A stretch of DNA of 64,000 nt, taken from positions 3,204,001 through 3,268,000 of the forward strand of contig NZ_CP080590.1 in NCBI RefSeq assembly GCF_019504385.1, given 5' to 3'. This document shows positions 16,597-25,189 of this stretch, piece by piece. A program made the position numbers and the translations under genes. Source of the stretch: Devosia salina (GTDB lineage: Bacteria > Pseudomonadota > Alphaproteobacteria > Rhizobiales > Devosiaceae). The notes below the pieces were generated by a model. It worked only from the letters and a program-made list of their open reading frames with translations. It did not search any database and was not told the origin of the DNA. The stretch's first letter is position 1, and each line of letters opens with the position of its first letter.

Positions 16597-17678
16597 CGGC
16601 CCGGCTCCGCATCAAGTGTGGCGTAGTAGGCGCTGACGGCCTGCCCCTGGTCTTCGGTCAGCCGTCCACCGATGATGGACATCAGCCGCCCCTCGGGCGA
16701 AGCGTCTCGATACTCGGCGTGCTGCCACAATTTGAGTTGGGTCGACATGTAGCGCTCGGACTGGCCGGCAAGCCTCGGAACCTGCGGGTTGCCGCCGCCG
16801 TGGCAACTCCGGCAAGCTGGCACGTCCTGCCCTGCTATCCCTTCTTCTGCGATCCGTCGGCCCAGCGTCAGGTCTGCATCGGGGTTGACGCGACCCTGAG
16901 GTGGTGGCAGCGCGGCATAGCTGGCTGCACTGCCGGCAATGACCTCATCGCTCATGTCAAAGGCAATCGGGCCCATGACGCCGCTGGCGCGCTGGCCATC
17001 CCGATACTCTTCGAGAGCCCGGCGCAGATAATGTTCCGACATTCCATTGAGGCGTGGCACAAGATCGCTTACCGGCCCTTCACCGGCCCCGCCATGGCAG
17101 CGCCGGCAGGTGTCCAAACTCTGCGCGCGCTCAAGGACATTGTCCTCGGCCCCGACATTCTCCGGCCCGATCCTGTTCAGCCGCTCGAGATAAGACACAA
17201 CCGTCCAGACCTCGTCGGGCCGGTGCGGTGCCGGCCAGGAAGGCATGCCGGTATATTTGAGCCCGTGGTTGACGATCCAAAACACTTCGCGCGCGTCATA
17301 GTGTTCGAAGGCACCCGTCAGGTCTGGTGGCTGCGGCAACATATGCGCGTAGAGGGGATTGAGCGGATCGCCCGGCGTTCCGTGGCAACTCGTGCAGGTT
17401 CCCAGGAAATGCTGCTCTCCCAGCTCATAGAGATCCGCATCGTCGAGATCGGGCACCTCGATGCCGCCGGCGGCCACTGCAACGGAGCGATCGCGCAGGA
17501 TAGTGATTATGAAATTGGTGACGGACCAATGCTCACGCGTGGCTCCGATATTGTAGAGTCCGGAGAGGATGAATGCTGCTCCTGTCAGCACGAAAGCTCC
17601 GGCCACGAAAAGACTGGCAACACCAATGCGTTGCCAGCGTGTCAGCTGCTTGACCCGGACGACCTTCTCCTCAGCCAC
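16593..17678 (-). CDS. Membrane-anchored triheme cytochrome c
   Basis: The 361-residue protein has an N-terminal membrane anchor (residues about 15-45) and three haem c sites: CTSCH at 95-99, CRRCH at 191-195 and CRSCH at 289-293. The first domain resembles cytochromes fused to alcohol dehydrogenases or oxidases, and the last two resemble cytochrome c4 halves (LNGMSEHYLRRALEEYRDGQR, LAGQSERYMSTQLKLW). It probably feeds electrons to the CoxB cytochrome domain. It overlaps CtaG by eight bases and coxB by four. It might replace the bc1-cytochrome c route by taking electrons from a dehydrogenase. Confidence 0.88.
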   Translation of the reverse strand: MAEEKVVRVKQLTRWQRIGVASLFVAGAFVLTGAAFILSGLYNIGATREHWSVTNFIITILRDRSVAVAAGGIEVPDLDDADLYELGEQHFLGTCTSCHGTPGDPLNPLYAHMLPQPPDLTGAFEHYDAREVFWIVNHGLKYTGMPSWPAPHRPDEVWTVVSYLERLNRIGPENVGAEDNVLERAQSLDTCRRCHGGAGEGPVSDLVPRLNGMSEHYLRRALEEYRDGQRASGVMGPIAFDMSDEVIAGSAASYAALPPPQGRVNPDADLTLGRRIAEEGIAGQDVPACRSCHGGGNPQVPRLAGQSERYMSTQLKLWQHAEYRDASPEGRLMSIIGGRLTEDQGQAVSAYYATLDAEPGR

Positions 17679-18210
17679 GGAATTCTTCGCGATCTTCCAG
17701 AGCCAGAACCCACCGGCTGGCCAGGATTATGCCCGCGGTGACGTAACTCAGTGGACAGGCCACGAGCATGATGATCCCCGCCAATTGCTGATCGGCCAGC
17801 GCGCCCGCGGCCGGCATAAGGTTCGCGCCTGCATCGTAAAACAGCAGGTTGGGGGAAAAGACCAGCAGCGCCCCGAGCAGGCAGAATAGCTTGCCTGTGA
17901 TCAACAGCGCCATTATTGCGCGCCAGCTTTCGTGCTGTGGCATGCTGGCAATGCTGATCCAGAACAGGGCCGCCGCTCCGCCCAGGTTAACCTGCATCAG
18001 CATCATCAAACCCAAGTTCTGCGTGGCTGCGCTCAGAATGACCGGGCTGTGCCAACCCCAGAGCATTGCCAGCTGGGCCGCAGTGGCCCAGGGCCAGATC
18101 CTCCAGATGCGCGGCAAACGCCCCAGCCTCTTCAGGACATAGACGCCAATTGGCACCATGGCGTTCATCAACATCAGGTGCATCAGCATGTGTGTGGAAA
18201 GGTGTCCCAT
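17671..18210 (-). CDS. Cytochrome oxidase assembly protein, Caa3_CtaG type (short)
   Basis: The 179-residue membrane protein matches the caa3_CtaG family: the His-rich start STHMLMHLMLMNAMVPI, the LWGWHSP motif and the end region ALADQQLAGIIMLVACPLSY. The family helps insert copper into caa3 oxidases. Typical members are about 250-300 residues, so the first two helices are missing or the gene starts upstream without a clear codon. It is the first gene of the six-gene oxidase operon. Confidence 0.8.
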   Translation of the reverse strand: MGHLSTHMLMHLMLMNAMVPIGVYVLKRLGRLPRIWRIWPWATAAQLAMLWGWHSPVILSAATQNLGLMMLMQVNLGGAAALFWISIASMPQHESWRAIMALLITGKLFCLLGALLVFSPNLLFYDAGANLMPAAGALADQQLAGIIMLVACPLSYVTAGIILASRWVLALEDREEFRG

Positions 18211-18691
18211 CGCGCCCTTCGCTCTTTCCTCCTGAAGAACAAAGGCCGGAACGCGTAGATAGTTGCGAAGAAATCTGATCCGGCCTGCGCACCTAAGGGT
18301 TGGCTACCATCGAACTCTGCCGGGCGGGGCTCGCCGTTGAGCCGAACCATGTCGCGGTAGTCGCGCGACTGCCAGTACCCCCCAGCAGACCATGTGCCTG
18401 CTGACTCTGCCGCGAAGAACCCTCACTTCCTAGACCAACTTGGCCGCGGCTTCTGCCCTGTCGGCCTCGATCTGCGATTCAGGCACGACAGCATTGCCGC
18501 GCAGATCGTCGCTACGAAAACAGTGGCACTTTCATATCTGCCCTGCCATGGATCGCGCGGACGGTGTCGGCGGATGCAACGCTGCCGACGGGGCACCGAG
18601 AGCAACGCGTAAGCGTAGTCCTTAAGCTATGCGCATGGTCCACCTTGCCTCCGCTTCTGGATGACAGCAATATTGATTGCCTTGCACTCGG
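18211..18691. other. Intergenic region, presumed promoter of the oxidase operon
   Basis: No gene is recognised. Since the operon reads leftward from 18210, its promoter should be in the first 150 bases, but I see no convincing -35/-10 pair or operator. The plus-strand ORFs at 18394-18755 lack motifs. Confidence 0.4.
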
Positions 18692-19744
18692 TCAGTCGGA
18701 CTCTGCCTTCTCGCCTGGAATGTGCGTGTGCTCACCCAGTTTGTCGCGGACATAAAGCTGCTTGACTGCGACCATGATCACGACGGTCAGCGGTACCGCA
18801 AAAATGACGCCAATTGCCCCAAATAGGGAGCCGAGTATGGCAATGGAGAACAGGCCCAGGACTGGCGGCAGTTCGACCGTCCGCTGCTGTATCAGCGGAA
18901 TGAGGAGATTGTTCTCTGCTTGCTGGATGAGCAGATAAAGCCCCGTAACCCACCAGATCGTCGCGTCGCCTTGAGAGAGGGCTATCAGTGCAGCTGGGGC
19001 GAAGCTCAGGATTGGCCCTATGAATGGAATGAATTCCAGTAGTCCTGCGATCAATGCCAGCGCCAGGGCCGAGGGCAGCCCAACTGCCAGTAATCCGACA
19101 TAGGTAACGATGCCGATCACCAGCATCGCCAGCAACTTGCCCAGAAGCCAGAGCCTCATGGCATTGCCTGCCTTGGACAGGGCCGAGCTAACAGCTGGGC
19201 GTTGCATCGACGGAAGCAGTTGCAGCGCCCCGTCGCGATAGAGGTCTGGCTGGGCAGCCAGAAAGATGCCCCCGACGACAACCAGTAGCACACTGGTGGC
19301 CAGGCCGGCCAAATTGGGCGCTATTCCGACCAGACTCCCGAGCCAGCCAATTTCCGCCTGCTCACGCAGATTTCTTACAACATCGATATTGTAGCGTTCC
19401 GAGAGCATGTCGAGAGCAGCCGAGACCTGTTCGGTAAGGTTGGAGAATGCCCCCATCAGCTGGCTTCCCATGAGGTAGAAACAAAGCCCGACCAGACCAA
19501 GAACCGCCATTTCCGTCAGGATCAGAGCCCATTTTCGATTGAGCGGCGAAAAGCGCTCGAGCAGTGCCGCGGCTGCATGCAGGATGCTTGCGACTACCAC
19601 TGCACCAAACAGCAGCAGGATGACCCGGGAGACAGTCCAGGCAACCCAAGCCAGAAAGAGGACGCCGGCGACCACCAGGGTGGCACCCGCAATCCACGAA
19701 AAGGAAGGTATTTGACGCGGCGAACTCGTCAGGTCTCGGGTCAT
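18692..19744 (-). CDS. AI-2E/PerM-family transporter
   Basis: The 350-residue protein shows the family pattern: a hydrophobic hairpin at the start (WIAGATLVVAGVLFLAWVAWT), a soluble central region (residues about 95-150) and a C-terminal block with LLEFIPFIGPILSFAPAALIALSQG and the end GVIFAVPLTVVI. ATG 19744 is preferred over 19816 because AGGA lies seven bases before it. Members export small molecules, or act as Na+/H+ antiporters in some bacteria; the substrate here is unknown. Confidence 0.87.
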   Translation of the reverse strand: MTRDLTSSPRQIPSFSWIAGATLVVAGVLFLAWVAWTVSRVILLLFGAVVVASILHAAAALLERFSPLNRKWALILTEMAVLGLVGLCFYLMGSQLMGAFSNLTEQVSAALDMLSERYNIDVVRNLREQAEIGWLGSLVGIAPNLAGLATSVLLVVVGGIFLAAQPDLYRDGALQLLPSMQRPAVSSALSKAGNAMRLWLLGKLLAMLVIGIVTYVGLLAVGLPSALALALIAGLLEFIPFIGPILSFAPAALIALSQGDATIWWVTGLYLLIQQAENNLLIPLIQQRTVELPPVLGLFSIAILGSLFGAIGVIFAVPLTVVIMVAVKQLYVRDKLGEHTHIPGEKAESD

Positions 19745-19922
19745 GGTGAATCCTGAGCTGGGTAATTGCGATGACCGCACCTGCGACGCCGTCGGAAGGC
19801 CGAATGGCGGGGCCACAGGGCACCGAGGACTATGTTCAGGGGCCGAGGTGGTTGCCTATGAGTGCGACGTGTAACTTAGGTGAATAGAAGGTCAGTCCGC
19901 TCCGCGCGCGGCTGCGGGTCCA

Positions 19923-20423
19923 TTACACCGCGCGGGGTTTGCCGTCTCTAAGGCGGACACTGATCGTGCCATCGCTTTCCAGCACAAGAAACTCCACATC
20001 GGCGATTTCTTTGCCACCATTTGCCCGTACGACAGACAAGGCTTCGTCCTTGGTGATGCGCTCTCTCTGCAGACTGCCTTCGCAAAAATGCCCGTCTTTA
20101 GCCAGGAGCGAGGGTTCGCTGCGCACAAGGGATGCAAAGCGTTTTGATCTCACTGAAGCGAATGTCACGAGAAACTGGGCCCCTATGAGAAGGGCCAAAG
20201 CAACCAGCCCTTCCGTCAGCGCAATGGATTCCTGCAACAAGATCGACGACAGCGTCGAACCAAGGGCAACCGTAACCACAAGGTCAAAGGCGTTCAGTTT
20301 GGCGAGGGTGCGCTTGCCGGAAATGCGCAGGAATAGCACCAAAGCGATGTAGGCCAGACCACCAACGATCAGTGTCCGAACCAGCCCCCTCGGGCTTTGA
20401 AAGAACATTTCACTCCAGTGCAT
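19923..20423 (-). CDS. DUF421 (YetF-like) membrane protein
   Basis: The 166-residue protein has three N-terminal membrane helices with the family motif FLRISGKRTLAKLNAFDLVVTVALGS, and a cytosolic tail (PSLLAKDGHF ... ITKDEALSVVRANGGKEIADV ... VLESDGTISV). DUF421 proteins are found in stress and sporulation settings; no reaction is established. The start at 20423 follows AAGGCAGG. The ORF extends 30 bases further upstream without a site. Confidence 0.85.
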   Translation of the reverse strand: MHWSEMFFQSPRGLVRTLIVGGLAYIALVLFLRISGKRTLAKLNAFDLVVTVALGSTLSSILLQESIALTEGLVALALLIGAQFLVTFASVRSKRFASLVRSEPSLLAKDGHFCEGSLQRERITKDEALSVVRANGGKEIADVEFLVLESDGTISVRLRDGKPRAV

Positions 20424-20564
20424 GCTGCCTGCCTTGCCAATTCGAATGATCAAACGGCAACGCGCGTTCGCCCCATTGGGTTCGTTCTCCTCTCCGCACC
20501 TTTAGCCACGATCTTGGGCTGGTTGCGCCTGGATAGCGATCCGGATCAACTCGCAATATTCCCC

Positions 20565-20589
20565 GGAACTCGATCAGTAGCGAACCATT
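20565..20589 (+). promoter_or_regulatory. EcfG-type promoter candidate (GGAAC-N16-CATT)
   Basis: GGAAC at 20565-20569 and CATT at 20586-20589, 54 bp before the start of the holin/YihY operon. It fits the looser alphaproteobacterial consensus GGAAC-N18-TT. The match is short and could be chance. Confidence 0.4.
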
Positions 20590-20642
20590 GAGCCCTTAGG
20601 TGGCCACGAGGGTGTGCGGCCGCATTATTTGAGGAGTTACCA

Positions 20643-21233
20643 ATGAGCAACGATCATTCGAACCTGCCCGGAAGTAACCCCGGCACCAGCTCTCGGGGGC
20701 CGCAGGACAGGGCCAAGGGGGATATTGACGAGTTGTCACAGAAGGCGAAGAGAGATTTTGACGCCGCCAAGAGTCAGGCCCGCCAGGACGTAGAGGAATT
20801 GGGGCGGCAGGCCAAGGACAAGATGGGCGAGGCAACGGCCAATGCCCGATCCTTTGCCGAAGACCAGAAAGACCTAGCTGCCAACCAGATCACCGGCGTT
20901 GCGGACGCCATCCGCAGGGTCGCGGACGAGCTCGAAGGCAATGACCAGCAAACCATCGCCCGCTACGCCCGGGATCTGGCGCAGGGACTTTCCAAGGTCG
21001 GCTCGGAGGTCCAGCAACGCGATACCGATGACCTTATGGGAGCTGCGGAATCCTTTGGCCGAAGCCAGCCCGTCGCATTCTTGGGCGCTGCCGCCTTGAC
21101 CGGTTTTGTCGCCAGCCGCTTTGCCCTGGCCTCGGCGCATCGCCGCGCCAGCAAGGCCACGCCCGCACCGACGACCGCGCGCCCGACCGGTCCAACCGCC
21201 ACACCAGGCCTGGAGAGGGGAGACATGCAATGA
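20643..21233 (+). CDS. Membrane-anchored helical stress protein
   Basis: The 196-residue product has a long charged amphipathic helix (residues 25-135; ELSQKAKRDFDAAKSQARQD and similar) of the LEA/DUF883 style, one membrane segment (AFLGAAALTGFVASRFALA) and a Pro/Thr-rich tail. Close relatives are often named nutrient deprivation-induced protein. It is the first gene of a four-gene operon and overlaps the next start by four bases. A GGAAC-N16-CATT element lies upstream. Confidence 0.7.
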   Translation: MSNDHSNLPGSNPGTSSRGPQDRAKGDIDELSQKAKRDFDAAKSQARQDVEELGRQAKDKMGEATANARSFAEDQKDLAANQITGVADAIRRVADELEGNDQQTIARYARDLAQGLSKVGSEVQQRDTDDLMGAAESFGRSQPVAFLGAAALTGFVASRFALASAHRRASKATPAPTTARPTGPTATPGLERGDMQ

Positions 21234-21646
21234 GCGTAGCAAATGACGGCCGTCCCCTGACGGACCTTCTGAGCGGGCTCGTCTCTGACATGACGAGCCT
21301 GTTCCGCAAGGAGGTGCAACTGGCCAAGACCGAGGCTTCTGAAAAGGTCTCGCAGGCGCTGACAGCGCTGGCATCGATCGCGGCCGGTGGCGTGCTTGTG
21401 CTCGGTGCGCTGGGCGTCCTGCTCAGCGCCATCGTTCAACTTCTGGCGGCCTGGATGGTCGGCATGAACTTGAACCCAACCCTCGCCAGCGCCTTGTCCG
21501 CACTGATCGTGACGCTGGTGGTCGGCATTGCCGGTTGGATCGCAGTCAACCGGGGTCTGGCCGCGCTCAAGGCCAGCAATTTGAACCTGAACCGTACGAC
21601 GGCCTCGCTGGGCCGCGATGCAGAAGCCGTGAAAGAGAGGCTGTGA
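21230..21646 (+). CDS. Phage-holin-like family (DUF1469) membrane protein
   Basis: The 138-residue protein has an amphipathic start (LTDLLSGLVSDMTSLFRKEVQLAKTE) and two membrane helices (ALASIAAGGVLVLGALGVLLSAIV and LASALSALIVTLVVGIAGWIAV). It matches the holin superfamily III-like proteins found beside DUF3618 genes. These are not phage genes here; they are thought to organise the inner membrane under stress. It overlaps both neighbours. Confidence 0.82.
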   Translation: MSVANDGRPLTDLLSGLVSDMTSLFRKEVQLAKTEASEKVSQALTALASIAAGGVLVLGALGVLLSAIVQLLAAWMVGMNLNPTLASALSALIVTLVVGIAGWIAVNRGLAALKASNLNLNRTTASLGRDAEAVKERL

Positions 21647-22719
21647 TGGCTACCGATACCAATCATAATAAGAGCGCCGCCGATCTGCAGCACGAGATCG
21701 ACATGCAGCGCAATCGCGTGGAAGACACGATCGACCAGATCCAGGACAGGCTTTCGCCCGGGCAACTGGTCGATGAATTTCTGGCTTACACCAAGGGTGG
21801 TGGGGAGTTCGTCTCCACGCTGCAGCGGCAGGTCACTTCCAATCCCCTGCCCGTGGCGCTGCTCGGCGTCAGTCTTGCCTGGCTCATGGCAAAGCCTGCC
21901 AACGGGCACGCCGTCGATACCAGGGCCGATCAGGCTTGGGACCGCAGTATCAACCGCCACCGCGGCTATGGGACTGCCGATGCCGACGAGGAGGAGTATG
22001 GGGAATATCCCGTGACCGTGATTTCGGGTACGAGCCTCCGCAGGGTCGGGCAGACCAAGGACGACCGCGGCCGCAGCTTCACCAGCTTCGCCGACGATGC
22101 GGGCAAGAATTTCAAGGCCCTGACTGACGAGAGCGGCAAACGGGCTGGGCACTTCATCGATGAGAGCGGCAACCGGTTCAAGGGTTTCACCAATGCGGCC
22201 GGCGAGCGCATCGAGCATTTTCGCGACGAAACCGGTAATATGCTGGACGAGGCAGCCGGCTGGGCCTCCCATAGCTGGCGGCTGGTTCGCGATGCAGCCC
22301 ATGGTGTCAAGGACGGTGCGGCGGCCCAAGCCAGCGCCGGTCGCCACGGAGCCGGCCAGGCCGCAAGTGCCATCCAGCACCAGGCCGGTCATCTTAACCA
22401 GATGATCATGACACAGTTCCGCGACCAGCCCATGGTCGGCGGCGCCCTGGCCTTTGCCTTGGGGGCCGCGCTGGGCTCCAGCCTGCCGCACACCGCCCAG
22501 GAAGATGAAGTGATGGGTAAGCAGGCCGATGCCGTCAAGGACAGGATCGGCGATGCCGCTGCCGACCTCTACGAAGAGGGCAAGTACAAGGCCTCGGAGG
22601 CCTACGAAGAAGCCTCAGGCAAGGCGGGAGAGGCCTATGAGCGAGCCAAGGCCGATCTTGCCGAGGCGGTGGACAAGGCACCGACCGGCCGCGACGGCAG
22701 CAGTACCGGCACCCATTAG
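21646..22719 (+). CDS. DUF3618-domain membrane-stress protein
   Basis: The ATG at 21646 shares a base with the stop of the holin-like gene. The 357-residue product starts with DUF3618 (LQHEIDMQRNRVEDTIDQIQDRL), has a membrane helix near residue 70 (NPLPVALLGVSLAWLMA), a repetitive middle (DDAGKNFKALTDESGKR, DESGNRFKGFTNAAGER, each about 20 residues), a second hydrophobic segment (MVGGALAFALGAALGSSL) and a helical LEA-like tail (YEEGKYKASEAYEEASGKAGEAYER). The repeats suggest a long amphipathic helix lying along the membrane. Confidence 0.8.
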   Translation: MATDTNHNKSAADLQHEIDMQRNRVEDTIDQIQDRLSPGQLVDEFLAYTKGGGEFVSTLQRQVTSNPLPVALLGVSLAWLMAKPANGHAVDTRADQAWDRSINRHRGYGTADADEEEYGEYPVTVISGTSLRRVGQTKDDRGRSFTSFADDAGKNFKALTDESGKRAGHFIDESGNRFKGFTNAAGERIEHFRDETGNMLDEAAGWASHSWRLVRDAAHGVKDGAAAQASAGRHGAGQAASAIQHQAGHLNQMIMTQFRDQPMVGGALAFALGAALGSSLPHTAQEDEVMGKQADAVKDRIGDAAADLYEEGKYKASEAYEEASGKAGEAYERAKADLAEAVDKAPTGRDGSSTGTH

Positions 22720-22725
22720 CCTCGG

Positions 22726-22746
22726 GAGGAGGCCCCGGGCCTCCTC
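22726..22746 (+). terminator. Near-perfect palindromic hairpin
   Basis: GAGGAGGC (22726-22733) pairs with GCCTCCTC (22739-22746) around a CCCGG loop. It lies between the DUF3618 and YihY genes without a U-run, so it may only partly end transcription. Confidence 0.45.
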
Positions 22747-22764
22747 GCCCGTTCCGGAGCAGAT

Positions 22765-23907
22765 ATGAGCATGATTGACGAGCGATATGCCGCCCAATCC
22801 AGGCGCGGCCGCGCCGCCGATGCGCCCGGTCAGATTCCACAACCCGGTTGGAAAGACATTGGCTGGCGCCTCTTCCAGTCCATTGGCCGGGACCGGGTGT
22901 TGTTCACCTCGGCCGCAGTGAGCTTCTACATTCTTCTCGCCCTTGTGCCCACGCTCAACGCCTTCGTTTCCATCTATGGGCTATTCAACGATGCGACCAG
23001 CGTACTGGACCATGTCGACCTGCTCGCGGGTGTGGTTCCCCCCGGGGCTCTCGGTGTGGTGCGGGACCAGTTGACCCGCCTGGCGGAACAGAGCCGCGGC
23101 GGATTGGGCCTATCGCTATTATTCTCCATCGGCGTCGCCTTGTGGGGTTCCAGCGCCGGGGTAAAGGCCATGTTCGAAGCCATGAACATTGCCTATCACG
23201 AGCAGGAGAACCGCTCGTTCATTGCCTTCAACGGACTCGCGCTGCTCTTTGCCCTGGCTGGCGCCATCGCGGCATTGCTGGTTATTGCAGTATTGCTGGT
23301 CGTGCCAAGCCTGGTCGCCTTTACCCCATGGTCCGAGGGCATGGGGTGGACAGCTCGCCTTGCGGCCTATGCCGCCATGGTGCTGGTGCTGTGGGTCGGC
23401 GTGGCCGCCCTATACCGTTGGGGACCGAGCCGGGAACAGGCCAAATGGCGCTGGATTACGCCAGGCTCTGTGTTCTCCGCTCTCCTCCTGAGCGGCGGCT
23501 CGGTGGTGTTCTCCTGGTATGTCAGCAATTTCTCGGACGACAGCGCGGCCTACGGTTCGCTGGGCGCCGTAATCGGCTTGATGATCTGGCTGTGGATTTC
23601 GACCACAATCGTCATCCTAGGTGCCGAACTCAACTCCGAGGTCGAACATCAGACGGCACGGGATTCAACCACCGGTCCGGCCGAACCGCTCGGTGAACGA
23701 GGCGCTCGTATGGCCGACACCGTCGGTCGTGTGTGGCCACCCGATCGTGAGGCGGTTGAGATTCCTGAACCGCGCGATCGTCGAAAGGTCACCCCCCTTG
23801 CCATCGGAATTCTGTTGCCGACAGTGCTTGTCGCATTGCTGAAAGCGCGTGGGAAATCGGAGACATCGCCCCCACCTGCCGACCCGAAAGGGTTCACGCG
23901 GTCCTAA
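22765..23907 (+). CDS. YihY/BrkB-family inner-membrane protein
   Basis: The 380-residue protein has six membrane helices and the family motifs LFTSAAVSFYILLALVPTLNAF near the start, LGLSLLFSIGVALWGSSAGVKAM in the middle and FSDDSAAYGSLGAVIGLMIWLW near residue 265. A polar C-terminal tail with one last hydrophobic stretch follows. The family was once called ribonuclease BN by mistake and has no proved function. It is the last gene of the operon starting at 20643. Confidence 0.88.
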   Translation: MSMIDERYAAQSRRGRAADAPGQIPQPGWKDIGWRLFQSIGRDRVLFTSAAVSFYILLALVPTLNAFVSIYGLFNDATSVLDHVDLLAGVVPPGALGVVRDQLTRLAEQSRGGLGLSLLFSIGVALWGSSAGVKAMFEAMNIAYHEQENRSFIAFNGLALLFALAGAIAALLVIAVLLVVPSLVAFTPWSEGMGWTARLAAYAAMVLVLWVGVAALYRWGPSREQAKWRWITPGSVFSALLLSGGSVVFSWYVSNFSDDSAAYGSLGAVIGLMIWLWISTTIVILGAELNSEVEHQTARDSTTGPAEPLGERGARMADTVGRVWPPDREAVEIPEPRDRRKVTPLAIGILLPTVLVALLKARGKSETSPPPADPKGFTRS

Positions 23908-24270
23908 GTTGGGAAGAGGGATGGATTCGCCCTCCTGGCGGACCTCCCGAAACCATTGGGAGCACGCGAATTTTTGGTGAGGGGGTGGAGACACCGGATC
24001 GCCCCTTTCCACTTCTCTCTCGCGCCACTCCGTCATCACGCACTCTCTGCGTATGGGCAAACCTCGTCGTACCAGGAGCCATAGACACACCAGGTTTGAG
24101 CTTGGATCGGCTCGCGCAGCAGGCTTCGACGTCTCTTGAGCATTGCCCCTCTTCCCAACTTGACATAAATGCTCAGTGAGCATTTCATGCTTCGGTTCCT
24201 GAGAATGGGGCTCGTAAGAGCTCGCCTCTAAAATAGCAGTTGAGGCCCACGCAAAAGGTGGGGAGAGAGA
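23908..24270. other. Intergenic region with promoter and palindrome
   Basis: No gene is recognised. The right third holds TTGACA (24160-24165) next to a 19-nt palindrome, annotated separately. Confidence 0.45.
24160..24185 (+). promoter_or_regulatory. TTGACA with adjoining 19-nt palindromic operator
   Basis: TTGACA lies at 24160-24165. AAATGCTCA-G-TGAGCATTT (24167-24185) is a perfect inverted repeat filling the spacer after this -35-like box. A dimeric repressor bound there would block the promoter. The MarR-type gene at 24704, in the same direction, is the natural candidate. The palindrome is seen directly; the pairing with MarR is inference. Confidence 0.6.
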
Positions 24271-24516
24271 ATGCTGGAAGTCGGACTAATAGTTGGAATC
24301 GCTGCACTCTTGGGCGGCGCGTATTATCTGCGCCGGACCCAACCTTGGCCTTTCGAATATGAAGGGCGGAAGTATCGTCGCATGCCAGATGGAAGCTTTC
24401 AGGACGCAAACAAGCAGATTGTCGTCGATGTAGCGCTGGTCCCGCACCTGCGCAAAGCGTATGAAAGCGCAAAATATGGCGAAAAGGACATGTCTGACTG
24501 GCCGGACGCCGACTGA
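24271..24516 (+). CDS. Small membrane-anchored hypothetical protein
   Basis: The 81-residue product has one N-terminal membrane helix (MLEVGLIVGIAALLGGAYYL) and a soluble part with FEYEGRKYRRMPDGSFQDA, which reads like a small beta-hairpin domain. ATG 24271 follows GGGGAGAGAG. I know no function. It lies behind the palindromic operator and before the MarR-type gene. Confidence 0.65.
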   Translation: MLEVGLIVGIAALLGGAYYLRRTQPWPFEYEGRKYRRMPDGSFQDANKQIVVDVALVPHLRKAYESAKYGEKDMSDWPDAD

Positions 24517-24703
24517 GCCACGAGCGGGACTGCTTGTACAGAGGAAATCGCTGTGGCGACTAGAGAGCGAGACGGTGTTCGTTGGCCGCCGGTGCCCAGA
24601 GCTCGAGTGCCAGCAGAACCGGATCGCCGACTTGCTTTCACCGGCCCGTATGCCATATCTGGCGCTGCGCCGGGTGGCGTCGTATCAGCCTGGGAGGGTC
24701 CAT

Positions 24704-25189
24704 TTGACGTCTGGCACTTCCCATCCATCGAAAGCCGACGCAGCCCTGGCCGGTCTGCTCGATCAGGTGACACGGCACATTCACTCCAGCAACCACGCCG
24801 CTGACCTCTATCCGGCGCAATGGAGCGCCTTGCGCTATTTTGCCAAAGCGGATGCCCCGCACCGCAGCGCCATATCCCTGGCGCGCTACCAAGGGATCGA
24901 GCCCGGTCCCACCACCCGGACGGTGCGAACGCTGATATCCAAGGGACTGCTCGAGGACGCAGGATCGCTTGGACGCGGCCGTATTCGGCGTGTCGATGTC
25001 ACCGACAAAGGGCGCGAACTGCTGCTGTCAGATCCCCTGAACACCGTGGTTGAGGCGCTAGCAAGCCTTGACGGAGTCCAAAAACGCGCACTTGCAGAGG
25101 CGCTCGAACGCATGCTGGTCCGCCTGCAATCGAAGAAGCGACAGCCTGAAGGTAGCGACCCGAGCGGCGCAGCTAGCGATCCAGAATAG
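24704..25189 (+). CDS. MarR-family transcriptional regulator
   Basis: TTG 24704 is chosen because GGGAGG (24692-24697) sits six bases before it; the open frame extends upstream to 24461 without a site. The 161-residue product has the winged helix-turn-helix pattern: YPAQWSALRYFAKADAPHR, ISLARYQGIEPGPTTRTVRTLISKGLLE, then the wing GRGRIRRVDVTDKGRELL. Such regulators usually repress nearby genes and release DNA on binding a small ligand. Its 3' end overlaps the response-regulator gene on the other strand by 17 bases. Confidence 0.82.
   Translation: MTSGTSHPSKADAALAGLLDQVTRHIHSSNHAADLYPAQWSALRYFAKADAPHRSAISLARYQGIEPGPTTRTVRTLISKGLLEDAGSLGRGRIRRVDVTDKGRELLLSDPLNTVVEALASLDGVQKRALAEALERMLVRLQSKKRQPEGSDPSGAASDPE

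Noticed and set aside
18211..18691. Small RNA or gene before the oxidase operon
   Set aside because: No hairpin with a U-run, no promoter pair and no coding pattern could be supported.
21230..21646. Prophage lysis gene (holin)
   Set aside because: The family name is holin-like, but the operon partners (DUF3618, YihY) and the absence of phage genes show a host membrane-stress role.
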